From an uncultured Bdellovibrionales bacterium (lineage in GTDB: Bacteria > Bdellovibrionota > Bdellovibrionia > Bdellovibrionales > UBA1609), in the NCBI GenBank assembly GCA_938002015.1, contig CALLAU010000077.1, positions 1-49,717 of the forward strand: a stretch of DNA of 49,717 bases. Reading direction: 5' to 3'. The first letter of the stretch is position 1; each line of letters starts with the position of its first letter. Of the stretch, positions 1 to 6,998 are shown in pieces. A program made the translations under genes and the position numbers. A model generated the notes under the pieces. That model searched no databases. It was given only the letters and a program-made list of their open reading frames with translations, and was not told where the DNA came from.

Positions 1-76
1 AGCCTAAGCCTTAGAGCAATATAAGTATAATTAAAAGTAGCGAGTTTTATTATAGTCTAAATTAATACTTAAAAGT

Positions 77-436
77 TTATTTTATGGTGACTGGATAGTT
101 GGAGCCGTTGATTTTGAAGGTGGTTGGGACTGAAGTAAGCGTGTAAAGCCTAAAAGTTTTAGTTGTTTCGTTTTGATAGCAGGCTGCTTCAACATCCATT
201 AAGAGCTTGAATTCAAGCTCTGTTTTTCCGCCATTAACCATCAGCAGCTTAGGCAGGCCCAACTCAGAGCAATCTTGAAGTAAAGACACAGTCATATTTA
301 AAGTATAGAATCCGTCATTATCAGCAACATACACTTCTTTGATTTGATCAGAGCTGACATCTTCTTGTACAAAGATATCGCTAGCAAATGTAAACAGAGG
401 CATGAAAAAAATAACGAAAATAAAAGTCTTAAACAT
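77..436 (-). CDS. Small secreted protein of unknown function (119 aa)
   Basis: I do not recognise this family. The first 18-19 residues form a clear signal peptide (MFKTF, a run of Ile/Phe/Leu, then FAS), so the mature protein of about 100 residues is probably periplasmic or secreted. It contains two cysteines (in QDCSEL and EAACYQ) that could form one disulfide, and otherwise looks like a small beta-rich domain. An AGGGAA ribosome binding site precedes the ATG. The two-cysteine layout recalls the small secreted proteins near 27.9-28.8 kb, but the similarity is too weak to call homology. It may be transcribed with the next small secreted gene on the same strand. Confidence 0.7.
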   Translation of the reverse strand: MFKTFIFVIFFMPLFTFASDIFVQEDVSSDQIKEVYVADNDGFYTLNMTVSLLQDCSELGLPKLLMVNGGKTELEFKLLMDVEAACYQNETTKTFRLYTLTSVPTTFKINGSNYPVTIK

Positions 437-460
437 AAATTTCCCTATAGTGTTAAAAAT

Positions 461-799
461 TTATTGTACTTTTTTGCAGTAAACGTCTGAAAGTCCATCA
501 TTTAAAATTAAACCAGCACTAGCTTGGCCTCCATCAAAAGATGTTCCTGAAATTATTGAACCATCATATGCTAGAGTTCTTTTTATAAAAATCGCTCGAG
601 CACTTCCGTCAACAACATAAATAAACTCTAAACTGGTATTAGCTCTCGAAGTTGGAATTTCTTGGGTATATCTCTGGCTTCCATCTGGTATAGAGATCAT
701 TGTAGTGTTTTCAGAATAGTTCATGTCTTGGCATTCAAATGTTTGAGCATACAAGTTCGTTGAAAAAAGCGTTGCAGCTATCACAATTAAGTTTTTCAT
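461..799 (-). CDS. Small secreted protein of unknown function (112 aa)
   Basis: The N-terminus is a typical signal peptide (MKNLIVIAATLF, cleavage probably after LYAQ or LYA). The mature domain of about 92 residues has one cysteine near each end (FECQ and VYCKK), which suggests a disulfide closing a small beta fold. A good AAGGAG site lies 6 nt before the ATG. It sits 24 bp upstream of another small secreted gene on the same strand, so the two are probably cotranscribed. No family is recognised. Confidence 0.7.
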   Translation of the reverse strand: MKNLIVIAATLFSTNLYAQTFECQDMNYSENTTMISIPDGSQRYTQEIPTSRANTSLEFIYVVDGSARAIFIKRTLAYDGSIISGTSFDGGQASAGLILNDGLSDVYCKKVQ

Positions 800-1142
800 A
801 TTTACTCCTTGATGCTTGTAGCCTTATCACGTTTCGTTAAAATCTGATTGTTTATCAAACTAACTTTGAAAAATTGATAATTGCAGTGTTTAAATTTCAC
901 ACAAAGAGAATACTTCAGATCAAAAATATCATGCAAAGTCAGATTATAAATATACAAATTTCAATTTTCAGGGTCGTAGATTGTCACTTTAAAGCAGTAG
1001 GTTTTCGAGCAATGCAGGCGTATCTCATTTAAAATAAGGTTTTTACCTATATTTATTTGACCTCCCACCTCTAAGGTAAAAATAAGCAACAGGAGTTAGT
1101 AGGTATAGCTCCTGTCGCCTGCGGATATAAACTTTAAATGCT
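800..1142. other. 343-bp gene-free stretch with inverted repeats
   Basis: Two inverted repeats stand out. TTTTTACCT at 1040-1048 pairs perfectly with AGGTAAAAA at 1074-1082 across a 25-nt loop. ACAGGAG at 1089-1095 pairs with CTCCTGT at 1109-1115. The second could end transcription of the minus-strand gene that stops at 1143. A 33-codon ORF at about 931-1032 lacks a ribosome binding site and is not called. Promoter signals for the gene ending at 461 should lie near 800-900, but I cannot pick one with confidence. Confidence 0.5.
1089..1115 (-). terminator. Possible terminator of the 1143-1469 gene
   Basis: Read on the minus strand, a 7-bp perfect stem (ACAGGAG/CTCCTGT, 13-nt loop) lies 27 nt after the stop codon. 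A T-rich stretch follows (TTGCTTATTTTTACC). The U-tract is not contiguous with the stem, so the call is moderate. The next inverted repeat (1040-1082) could act as a second hairpin. Confidence 0.4.
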
Positions 1143-1469
1143 CTAAGAGTTCTTACTTCTTAGGTTATGCTTCTTAATATAGATTTTCTTAGAAAGCTTT
1201 GCTTGAGCTTTTTTAATTCTTCTACGCTCATTTTGATCAATTCTTCCATCATCTCTTTTAGCAGCTTTTTTCATTCTCACTATCGCTCTATGGTTTCTCT
1301 TTAAACGCCTAGCTTCTGCTTTTGTAAGCTCTCCAGATTTAATACCTTGATTAATACGTAGTTTTTGAACTTTCTGTGTTTGAACAACCTTTTTCTTAGC
1401 ACAAGCATATGCTCCTTGAGAAAAGCTAAAACCTAATAAAACTGTTGATACTAATAATATTTTCTTCAT
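1143..1469 (-). CDS. Small basic secreted protein with an acidic DxxGRIxxxE segment
   Basis: The signal peptide ends near AYA/C. The mature part of about 85 residues is strongly basic and helical, with one cysteine at the start. The segment KRDDGRIDQNERRRI resembles one half of an EF-hand-like loop (D-x-x-G-x-I-x-x-x-E). Its pattern RINQGI.SGELT.AEA.RL recurs in small periplasmic proteins of many proteobacteria, which I know only as an uncharacterised group of helical-repeat proteins. GAGGAG precedes the ATG at good spacing. It is divergent from the sigma-factor cassette at 1698, whose third gene also encodes a basic secreted protein. A shared envelope-stress role is therefore conceivable but is only inferred. 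Confidence 0.7.
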   Translation of the reverse strand: MKKILLVSTVLLGFSFSQGAYACAKKKVVQTQKVQKLRINQGIKSGELTKAEARRLKRNHRAIVRMKKAAKRDDGRIDQNERRRIKKAQAKLSKKIYIKKHNLRSKNS

Positions 1470-1697
1470 TCTTATCTCCTCTTTTTTAACAAGCCTTTAA
1501 ACAGGCTCTTAGACTTAAAACACTCGATTTAGGTATAAAGTTGCTCTTTAAAGCTTATTTTAAGAGCTTTTTCTCAAAACAAAACGCTCTAGAGCTAAAT
1601 AAGCCCTCCTGGAGGTGACTTTTAAAAAAAATCACTCAAAAATAGATTAATATGCAACTTTTTAAAACTTTATGTGTTTCAGTAATGGAGGCCGGTT

Positions 1698-2270
1698 TTG
1701 GGTCTGTTTAAGAGCATCTCCTCATTAAGTGATGATGAGCTTATGGTCAAAATTGCCTCTGGCTGCCAAAAATCCTTTGGAGTGCTTTTTGATAGGCATG
1801 GTGGAAAGGTTTTAGGTTATGCCAAAAAGATTTTAAGTGACCATGAGAAGGCGGAAGACGTCTCTCAAGAGATTTGGATTAAGGTGGTAAAACTAGCACC
1901 AAACTATAAGGGAGAAGGCTTTTTTAAAGCTTGGGTAATGACGATGACACGAAACACTTGTTTAAACATCATTAGAAAAGATCAGCGCATCACTTTTAAA
2001 GATGACGTTTCTGATGTTATTGAACAAGGAGTCACTCTTGATTCTGATTTTGAGAAGAAACTTGAGCAAAGTTTTAATATCGAAATTATTAAACAAGCTC
2101 TTGATGACTTACCTGAAATGCAGCGCCTAACACTTACTCTACTAATAACAGAAGAGCTCTCTTATGAAGAAATTGCAAAAGAGTATGACTTAAGTGTTTC
2201 TGCAACAAAAAGTCTTATATTTAGAGCTAGGAAAAGCTTACAAGAAAAACTTAAACCGGAGGTTGCTTAA
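1698..2270 (+). CDS. ECF-type RNA polymerase sigma-70 family factor
   Basis: A 190-residue sigma factor with two regions. Region 2 is at about residues 25-95: FDRHGGKVLGYAKKIL, the AEDVSQEIWIKV helix, and a FKAWVMTMTRNTCLN segment. Region 4 is at about 130-185: LPEMQRLTLTLLITEELSYE, then the helix-turn-helix SVSATKSLIFRARKSL. Regions 1.1, 1.2 and 3 are absent, as expected for the extracytoplasmic-function class. The start is TTG at 1698, set by a GGAGG at 1686-1690. The upstream ATG at 1685 is out of frame and hits a stop. It is 2 nt from the next gene, which encodes a small membrane protein likely to act as its anti-sigma factor. Confidence 0.92.
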   Translation: MGLFKSISSLSDDELMVKIASGCQKSFGVLFDRHGGKVLGYAKKILSDHEKAEDVSQEIWIKVVKLAPNYKGEGFFKAWVMTMTRNTCLNIIRKDQRITFKDDVSDVIEQGVTLDSDFEKKLEQSFNIEIIKQALDDLPEMQRLTLTLLITEELSYEEIAKEYDLSVSATKSLIFRARKSLQEKLKPEVA

Positions 2271-2272
2271 AA

Positions 2273-2602
2273 ATGAAAGAGAATAAATTCATATTTGAAG
2301 AATCTCCAAGTAAGAAGCATAAGGCAGACGTATTTGCAGCTGTTGCCGCTGAGCTTGAAGCAAATAAAAAACAAAGTTTTCAAGGTTCATGGCTTACTAA
2401 GGTTGCCCCTGCTTTTGGAGCACTTGCACTTGCGGCTGTGGTTTTTTATCAAGCTACTAGACAACATGTTTTTGATCATAATACCAATGCTGTTTTAGAG
2501 CTTGCTGCTTTATCACCTGATGAATTAGAAATTATTGAAGATTTAGATTTTATTGAAGCAATTGAAGAGCTTAGTCCTGAAGAACTAGAGGAGATCATGT
2601 AA
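2273..2602 (+). CDS. Small single-pass membrane protein, putative anti-sigma factor
   Basis: 109 residues: an N-terminal cytoplasmic part of about 45 residues, one transmembrane helix (about residues 45-62, VAPAFGALALAAVVFY), and an acidic C-terminus rich in Glu, Asp and Leu (LSPDELEIIEDLDFIEAIEEL). No HxxxCxxC zinc anti-sigma motif is present. The role as partner of the preceding sigma factor is inferred from position (2-nt gap), size and topology. The C-terminal acidic pattern LSPDELE...LSPEELEE suggests a short tandem repeat. The stop TAA overlaps the next ATG (TAATG), so the third gene is translationally coupled. Confidence 0.72.
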   Translation: MKENKFIFEESPSKKHKADVFAAVAAELEANKKQSFQGSWLTKVAPAFGALALAAVVFYQATRQHVFDHNTNAVLELAALSPDELEIIEDLDFIEAIEELSPEELEEIM

Positions 2603-3030
2603 TGAAGAATATTTTATTATTACTTACTGGAAGCTTACTATTTAGTTCTCATGCTTTTGCCTATAAAGCCTCAAAGACTAAAAACTATAGATCTTATGAA
2701 GATTCTAAATACCGTGATGACTCTTCAAGATACTCTGATGACAGGTCCTATGATGAAAGAAGAGCCTATGAAAGACCTTCTAATGATTACAGAAAGGATT
2801 ATAGAGACTCTAAATCCTCCTCATATAAAAGTAGCTCTAAAAACAGAAATTCGTATTCTCCAAGGACGAGAAGGAACTTTGAAAAATATAAAAGCTACTC
2901 CCCTTCAAAAAGGCGTGATTTACAGAAAAACTGGAGCTCATTTAAACAAAATTCTAAATGGAACAGTTTATCTAACGAGAGAAAACAAGAGATTAGAAGA
3001 AAAATTCTTCAAAAAAGAAAGCGCAAATAG
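2602..3030 (+). CDS. Secreted Ser/Tyr/Arg-rich basic protein, DUF3106-like C-terminus
   Basis: The signal peptide ends at HAFA. It is followed by about 70 residues of low complexity rich in Ser, Tyr, Arg, Asp and Lys (many RSYxD / KYRDD units). The C-terminal 50 residues (RRNFEKYKSYSPSKRRDLQ, then LSNERKQEIRRK) resemble the repeated WxxLSPEERQxxR pattern of DUF3106 proteins. Those proteins often sit beside ECF sigma and anti-sigma genes. The start overlaps the stop of the membrane protein (TAATG), so all three genes form one cassette. An overlapping 138-codon ORF in another frame (2651-3067) is judged a shadow because this frame has the signal peptide and the coupling. Confidence 0.75.
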   Translation: MKNILLLLTGSLLFSSHAFAYKASKTKNYRSYEDSKYRDDSSRYSDDRSYDERRAYERPSNDYRKDYRDSKSSSYKSSSKNRNSYSPRTRRNFEKYKSYSPSKRRDLQKNWSSFKQNSKWNSLSNERKQEIRRKILQKRKRK

Positions 3031-3055
3031 GTCAAAACTGGCCTGTTTTCTTTTT
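3029..3055 (+). terminator. Rho-independent terminator of the sigma cassette
   Basis: The stem AGGTC (3029-3033) and GGCCT (3040-3044) encloses a 6-nt loop and is followed by GTTTTCTTTTT. The stem is short (5 bp with one G-U), but the T-rich tract and the position at the stop codon of the third gene support it. Confidence 0.55.
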
Positions 3056-3110
3056 AAAATCAGTTAGCAAGTAAATAAAGTTTTCATTTCGCCACAAAAC
3101 CTAAGACTCT

Positions 3111-3140
3111 AAGGAGAAAAGCATGTAAAAAACTTACATG
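3111..3140 (+). promoter_or_regulatory. Start-stop (ATG TAA) and hairpin covering the lipoprotein start
   Basis: A strong AAGGAG site (3111-3116) is perfectly spaced before an ATG at 3123, but that ATG is followed at once by TAA. CATGTAA (3122-3128) is a perfect 7-bp inverted repeat of TTACATG (3134-3140) with the 5-nt loop AAAAC. The only usable in-frame start (3138) therefore lies inside the stem. The start-stop is in frame with the lipoprotein gene. Either codon 2 has mutated from a Lys codon to TAA, or this is a device in which ribosomes at the start-stop open the hairpin and reinitiate. Confidence 0.55.
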
Positions 3141-4103
3141 TTTAAAGCTTTTTTTTACTTTTTTAGCTTAACTTTAATTCTTGTAGCGTGTGAAGCTGAG
3201 CATGATCCACTACCTCTTAAGCCTAGTGCGGCTAACGAAGGCCAAAGCATTTCAAGGTTATTAGAAAACCCAAAGAACATTGTTTTTGATGATGTTAAAA
3301 AGCTTGTACTAAATCCTTCTTGTGTTGAATGCCACTCAAGTAATGGTAAAAAAATAGAGGCTCAAACAAATTTTTTAACCTATGAAACTACAGCTGGAGC
3401 TAAGAAACCTTTTAAGAAGTCTTTTACTCCTTATAACCCTACTCAAAGCTCTATTTACAAAGTTTTACTTCTTAAATCAGGCTCTTTAAAAATGCCTCCA
3501 GCTACAAGATCACCTTTAAATGAAGATCAAATTAATCTTGTATTTCAGTGGATACAAAATGGAGCAAAAAAAGAAGCTTCTACACAAACTCCTCGCCCAC
3601 CTTCAATTGCAGAAGAGCTTGCTCCTTATTTTGAAAGCCCACAAACTATAGACTACCAGGTTGTTAATAAACATGTCTTTGAGCCTAAGTGTTATAAATG
3701 TCATTCAACTGATAGCCCTGATCACGACTGGCAAGCCACTTTTTATGGCCAGGATATGACAACTTATGAAGACTTGCTTGGAAACAATGGAATCGTTCCA
3801 AACAAACTCATAGATAGTTTTGTACTTGAAGAAAGTGCCCCTGATGAAAAAGGCTGTAAAACACAAAACAAAATTAAGATCTCAGGAAGCAGAGTATACA
3901 GGGCTTCTGTCTTAAGCCAAAGTATGCCTCCAGCTAAAGAAGGATATGAGCCAGTCAGTGGGCTTGAATCAAAACTTTTAAGGCTTTGGATTCTAAACTG
4001 CGCGATTGAAGACTATGAAGCAATTAAAGATAATGATGATTTAATTGAAACAGCCATAGAAAAGAAAGAAAGCAAAGTACGACGCTGCAGTGAAAGTAAC
4101 TAA
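3138..4103 (+). CDS. Lipoprotein with two CxxCH haem-binding motifs
   Basis: 321 residues. The signal ends in a lipobox LVA-C18, so it should be a lipoprotein. Two class I cytochrome c motifs are visible, CVECH (C62-H66) and CYKCH (C185-H189). Each is followed downstream by a Met-Pro-Pro segment (LKMPPAT, QSMPPAK) that could supply the distal Met ligand. This duplicated CxxCH...MPP arrangement is typical of the planctomycete-type cytochrome c domains often found next to DUF1592/DUF1552 proteins. A DUF1592/DUF1552 pair is in fact present at 22-26 kb. Likely role: electron transfer or haem sensing at the envelope. Translation start is unusual: see the hairpin and in-frame start-stop just upstream. 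It is transcribed separately from the sigma cassette, which ends in a terminator at 3055. Confidence 0.82.
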   Translation: MFKAFFYFFSLTLILVACEAEHDPLPLKPSAANEGQSISRLLENPKNIVFDDVKKLVLNPSCVECHSSNGKKIEAQTNFLTYETTAGAKKPFKKSFTPYNPTQSSIYKVLLLKSGSLKMPPATRSPLNEDQINLVFQWIQNGAKKEASTQTPRPPSIAEELAPYFESPQTIDYQVVNKHVFEPKCYKCHSTDSPDHDWQATFYGQDMTTYEDLLGNNGIVPNKLIDSFVLEESAPDEKGCKTQNKIKISGSRVYRASVLSQSMPPAKEGYEPVSGLESKLLRLWILNCAIEDYEAIKDNDDLIETAIEKKESKVRRCSESN

Positions 4104-4205
4104 GCTTAAACCCTTATTTTGATAGGCTTTTTATAGGCTTTTTAATAACAATTTTTGTCACTAAAATTATATTTTTCACACACCAAAGCTCGCCTGTTTG
4201 ATCTG

Positions 4206-4281
4206 ACGAACCTTAAAACTAGGCATCACTTTTGTAATGTATTTAACACTTAAGTTCTTTTTGGCTTAAGTGGAGGTTCGT
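4206..4281 (+). promoter_or_regulatory. Leader structure that can sequester the ribosome binding site
   Basis: Two nested perfect stems are visible. The outer stem pairs ACGAACCT (4206-4213) with AGGTTCGT (4274-4281). The inner one pairs CACTTAAG (4247-4254) with CTTAAGTG (4265-4272) around a 10-nt loop. The Shine-Dalgarno GGAGG (4272-4276) for the GTG start at 4284 is shared between the two 3' arms. In the folded state the ribosome binding site is fully paired. This would suit a thermometer, ligand-responsive or protein-responsive translational switch; no known riboswitch class was recognised. Confidence 0.5.
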
Positions 4282-4283
4282 GA

Positions 4284-6230
4284 GTGATAAAAGTTTTTTC
4301 TGTTTTTACAGTACTAGTCTTTCTCTCTTCTGCAGTAAAATCACTTGCAGTTGAAGTTGATATGTCAAAATACAGAAGTGTTTGGACATTCAGTAATATA
4401 GACGGCTACACAGAGTATACGAACACACAAAATATTTCTTGTGCTATCACTCGCCCTTTAAATTCTCAAAACAAACTAAGTGTCGTTAATTTTCCAGCTA
4501 ACTCAGCACTAGGCACCATATTTGATATTAAGGTTAAAAAATATCCTCAAGAATACTCTGAAGTTTTATACGAAATTCCGCCTGGCTCAATTGTACTCGC
4601 TGAGGAAGAGCTCATTGATGGTTACATTAAAGTACTCCCCACTTCTAACTCAAATTCTTCTCAAGAGCCTGGATATGTAAGAGGGCATTTAATAAGCCCT
4701 ATGTATAACCATGAAATCAACGCAAGTTTTTTTGGTGAGAGCGGTGAAGAGAATATTAGAATTAGAATGAGTAGCACAAATGAATTTAGAAACTGTTTAA
4801 TCCCTCAAACAGGTCAAATAAGTACATTTTTATTCTTTGAATCTTTAGATCAAGAAGAGGCTTTTTTAGTAAGTGAAGATAATTATACATTGTTTCAAAA
4901 CTCTAGAGCTGAATACTCTCCTGCACCTCAAGAAGTCTTAAAAATTAATCTAGATGATAGCGCCTCTGATATTGATAAAGCTGATGCTGAACTTTTTAAT
5001 AGCGGCCCTGATGTTCCAAATATAGTGTGGTCACCCAGGCAACCAACCGCACCATCTCTTGAGCAAGAAATTGAAGCTATTGAAGAGATTGCTGATATAA
5101 GGATTTCAATAAGTACTCCAAAAACTGTGATATGTACTGTTGATAGATCAGACTTAGATGTATTAAATGATGAGCAAGATCTATTAGAAGCTCTACCAAG
5201 TGTTTCTAATGGAACTACTGCACTTTTATCTCAAGACTATGAGCCCTTAGAGCTTGAAGGCCAAGAGTTTGTAAAAGTAGTTTTTAGAGATAATGATCGA
5301 GTTTCTGGCTGGGTCCCTAGAAGCTCTGTAAAGCCTAAATCTGAATGTGACAGTCTCAATAACCCTGGAGCACAAGTAGTAGAGTTTTGTACTGCAAGAT
5401 CAGGTGTAACTCGAGTTAGAGATAGCAGTTTAAATGAAGTTATAAAAACAATTCCTGATGGAACAAAAGCTATTGTTTTATCTGTAAATTCAGAGCCTAA
5501 GACCATAAACAATGTAGATTATACATTTTCTGAATTAAGAATCGAAGGTGAAGAGGAAAGACTGTGGGCACCAAACAAATTCCTTACTACCGGTGAGTGT
5601 AGTGTAAGACGTGAAGAACTTATTGAAGAGCAAATGGAAGGACAGTTCTTTCCATTATACCAAAAACCTGAAAGAAGTTATATTCAGAGATCAAACTATT
5701 CAAATGCACAAGGTTACGGTGGAATAAGTTCTAAGAGACCAGGAAGAATACATGCAGCATGTGATCTCTGGACAAGGCATATAACTCGAAATAAAGGTGG
5801 TGCATATAGATCTATAGGGCCTGGCACAGTATTAAGAGTTGCTAAGTTTGTTGAAGATACCTATCAAGTTGTTGTCAGAGATCATAGAACAAATCGAATC
5901 TTTAGATACAGTGAAGTTTATAGCAGAAGAGGTGATGCTTCGAGTGGACCTTTTATGGAAGTTGGGGATATCTTCTACCCTGGAGAGAAAATGGGGCATG
6001 TTAAGTGGGTTGGCTACAGCACTGTTAAACCGATGCTTCATTTTGAAATGTACCAACCTGGCGCTCCAGCAACAGGGTTAACAGATCGAGGATCCTCTAA
6101 GGGAATTAAGTACAATGGTGTAACTCGCAGATTTCAAAGGCACAGCAAAATACTCAACCCAGAGCCTTTCTTAAGGGACTTAGAACAAATAACTGAACTC
6201 TCCCCCAACCAATCAGGAGAAAACTGGTAA
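4284..6230 (+). CDS. Exported protein with SH3-like modules and an M23 peptidase-like domain
   Basis: 648 residues with an N-terminal signal peptide (VFSVFTVLVFLSSAVKSLA). Three SH3-like segments can be discerned at about 80-150 (PPGSIVL...GYIKVL...GYVRGHLISP), 300-355 (FVKVVF...SGWVPRSSV) and 372-440 (RVRDSSLNEV...LWAPNKFL). The C-terminal part (about 470-625) matches the LytM/M23 fold. It has HAACD (H490, D494) in the place of the HxxxD zinc motif and LHFEM (H586) in the place of the final zinc ligand. However, the catalytic His that normally precedes (HxH) is Met584, and the Y-x-H motif reads RYSEV with Glu544. So it may bind zinc or peptidoglycan without cutting, similar to regulatory LytM proteins. 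The start is GTG with GGAGG 7 nt upstream. The next gene follows after 4 nt. Confidence 0.75.
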   Translation: MIKVFSVFTVLVFLSSAVKSLAVEVDMSKYRSVWTFSNIDGYTEYTNTQNISCAITRPLNSQNKLSVVNFPANSALGTIFDIKVKKYPQEYSEVLYEIPPGSIVLAEEELIDGYIKVLPTSNSNSSQEPGYVRGHLISPMYNHEINASFFGESGEENIRIRMSSTNEFRNCLIPQTGQISTFLFFESLDQEEAFLVSEDNYTLFQNSRAEYSPAPQEVLKINLDDSASDIDKADAELFNSGPDVPNIVWSPRQPTAPSLEQEIEAIEEIADIRISISTPKTVICTVDRSDLDVLNDEQDLLEALPSVSNGTTALLSQDYEPLELEGQEFVKVVFRDNDRVSGWVPRSSVKPKSECDSLNNPGAQVVEFCTARSGVTRVRDSSLNEVIKTIPDGTKAIVLSVNSEPKTINNVDYTFSELRIEGEEERLWAPNKFLTTGECSVRREELIEEQMEGQFFPLYQKPERSYIQRSNYSNAQGYGGISSKRPGRIHAACDLWTRHITRNKGGAYRSIGPGTVLRVAKFVEDTYQVVVRDHRTNRIFRYSEVYSRRGDASSGPFMEVGDIFYPGEKMGHVKWVGYSTVKPMLHFEMYQPGAPATGLTDRGSSKGIKYNGVTRRFQRHSKILNPEPFLRDLEQITELSPNQSGENW

Positions 6231-6234
6231 AATT

Positions 6235-6990
6235 ATGAAAGATCAATACAACAAACTCATTATATTCTTATCTCTTGCTTCAATAATTTTTGTTTTAAAC
6301 AATTGCCAAGAAGCTAGTTTCTCTAAAAATAAGCTTAGCAACAACAATGATCAGGCTGTATTAAATAACGTTAACTCTGATTCAATATTTCAGTCAAAAG
6401 ATTCATCCGGCCAAGGTACCAGTAAGATAGCTCAAAACTCTAGTGGAATTAAAAAAGCTTCTAACGTCGTTGATATTAATGAGTTTAAAGAAGTTATGAC
6501 TTTCTTCTTAAATTTAACAAATCAGAGTTTAAACAAAGAAGATTTTATTAATTTTTTAGTTTCTAAAGATTTAGGTGTTGGCGGATTCAAATCCCCTCCA
6601 ATAGAAGGAATTGAAGACGAGTATACTATCATGACAAGCAAACCACTTGGTGGAATCAGACACATTAGTGGCACCTTTATAAACTATAACCCTGGTGATG
6701 CAGATGTATTTAGACGAGTTACTTTTGATTTGCCAAAATCAGAAACTGCGTTTGTAGATACAGTGAATGTAATTGAAAACAGCTTCTCCGACTTAGGAGA
6801 AAGGCATGTTTCTGAAAGAGAAAACTATTATGTCTTTTATAAATTCAACGGTTATGTTCTATGGATTCGCCAAAATTTCTGGGAGCATTTAAACGACAAC
6901 CCCTACAACCCATACACTCAAGATCATATTGGTACAATTACAGTAACGATTGAACAAGACCTACATAGTTATGAAGAGCATGACCACTAA
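6235..6990 (+). CDS. Lipoprotein of unknown function (251 aa)
   Basis: The N-terminus has a hydrophobic signal and a lipobox-like end (FVLNN-C24). Residue -1 is Asn rather than Gly/Ala/Ser, a feature shared with two other proteins in this window. A Ser/Asn-rich linker of about 60 residues leads to a globular domain of about 160 residues ending in a His/Glu cluster (YEEHDH). It starts 4 nt after the SH3/M23-like gene and is almost certainly cotranslated with it, so the two may work together at the cell wall. No family is recognised. It converges on rlmN with an 8-bp gap. Confidence 0.7.
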   Translation: MKDQYNKLIIFLSLASIIFVLNNCQEASFSKNKLSNNNDQAVLNNVNSDSIFQSKDSSGQGTSKIAQNSSGIKKASNVVDINEFKEVMTFFLNLTNQSLNKEDFINFLVSKDLGVGGFKSPPIEGIEDEYTIMTSKPLGGIRHISGTFINYNPGDADVFRRVTFDLPKSETAFVDTVNVIENSFSDLGERHVSERENYYVFYKFNGYVLWIRQNFWEHLNDNPYNPYTQDHIGTITVTIEQDLHSYEEHDH

Positions 6991-6998
6991 AATAAGTT

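Noticed and set aside
931..1032. 33-codon ORF in the 800-1142 gap
   Set aside because: No ribosome binding site and no recognisable features; length expected by chance in AT-rich DNA.
1549..1575. GCTCTT...AAGAGC plus TTTTT as a terminator before the sigma factor gene
   Set aside because: No plus-strand gene precedes it in the window, and the stem has a mismatch; its role is unclear.
2295..2498. 67-codon ORF inside the putative anti-sigma gene
   Set aside because: Shadow frame; the main frame has the transmembrane helix and a coupled start and stop.
2651..3067. 138-codon ORF overlapping the basic secreted protein
   Set aside because: It lies in another frame of a low-complexity gene, has no signal or family, and the main frame has a signal peptide and a coupled start.
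4122..4143. Tandem 11-mer ATAGGCTTTTT twice
   Set aside because: Only two copies, no hairpin and no flanking structure; it may be slippage and supports no function.
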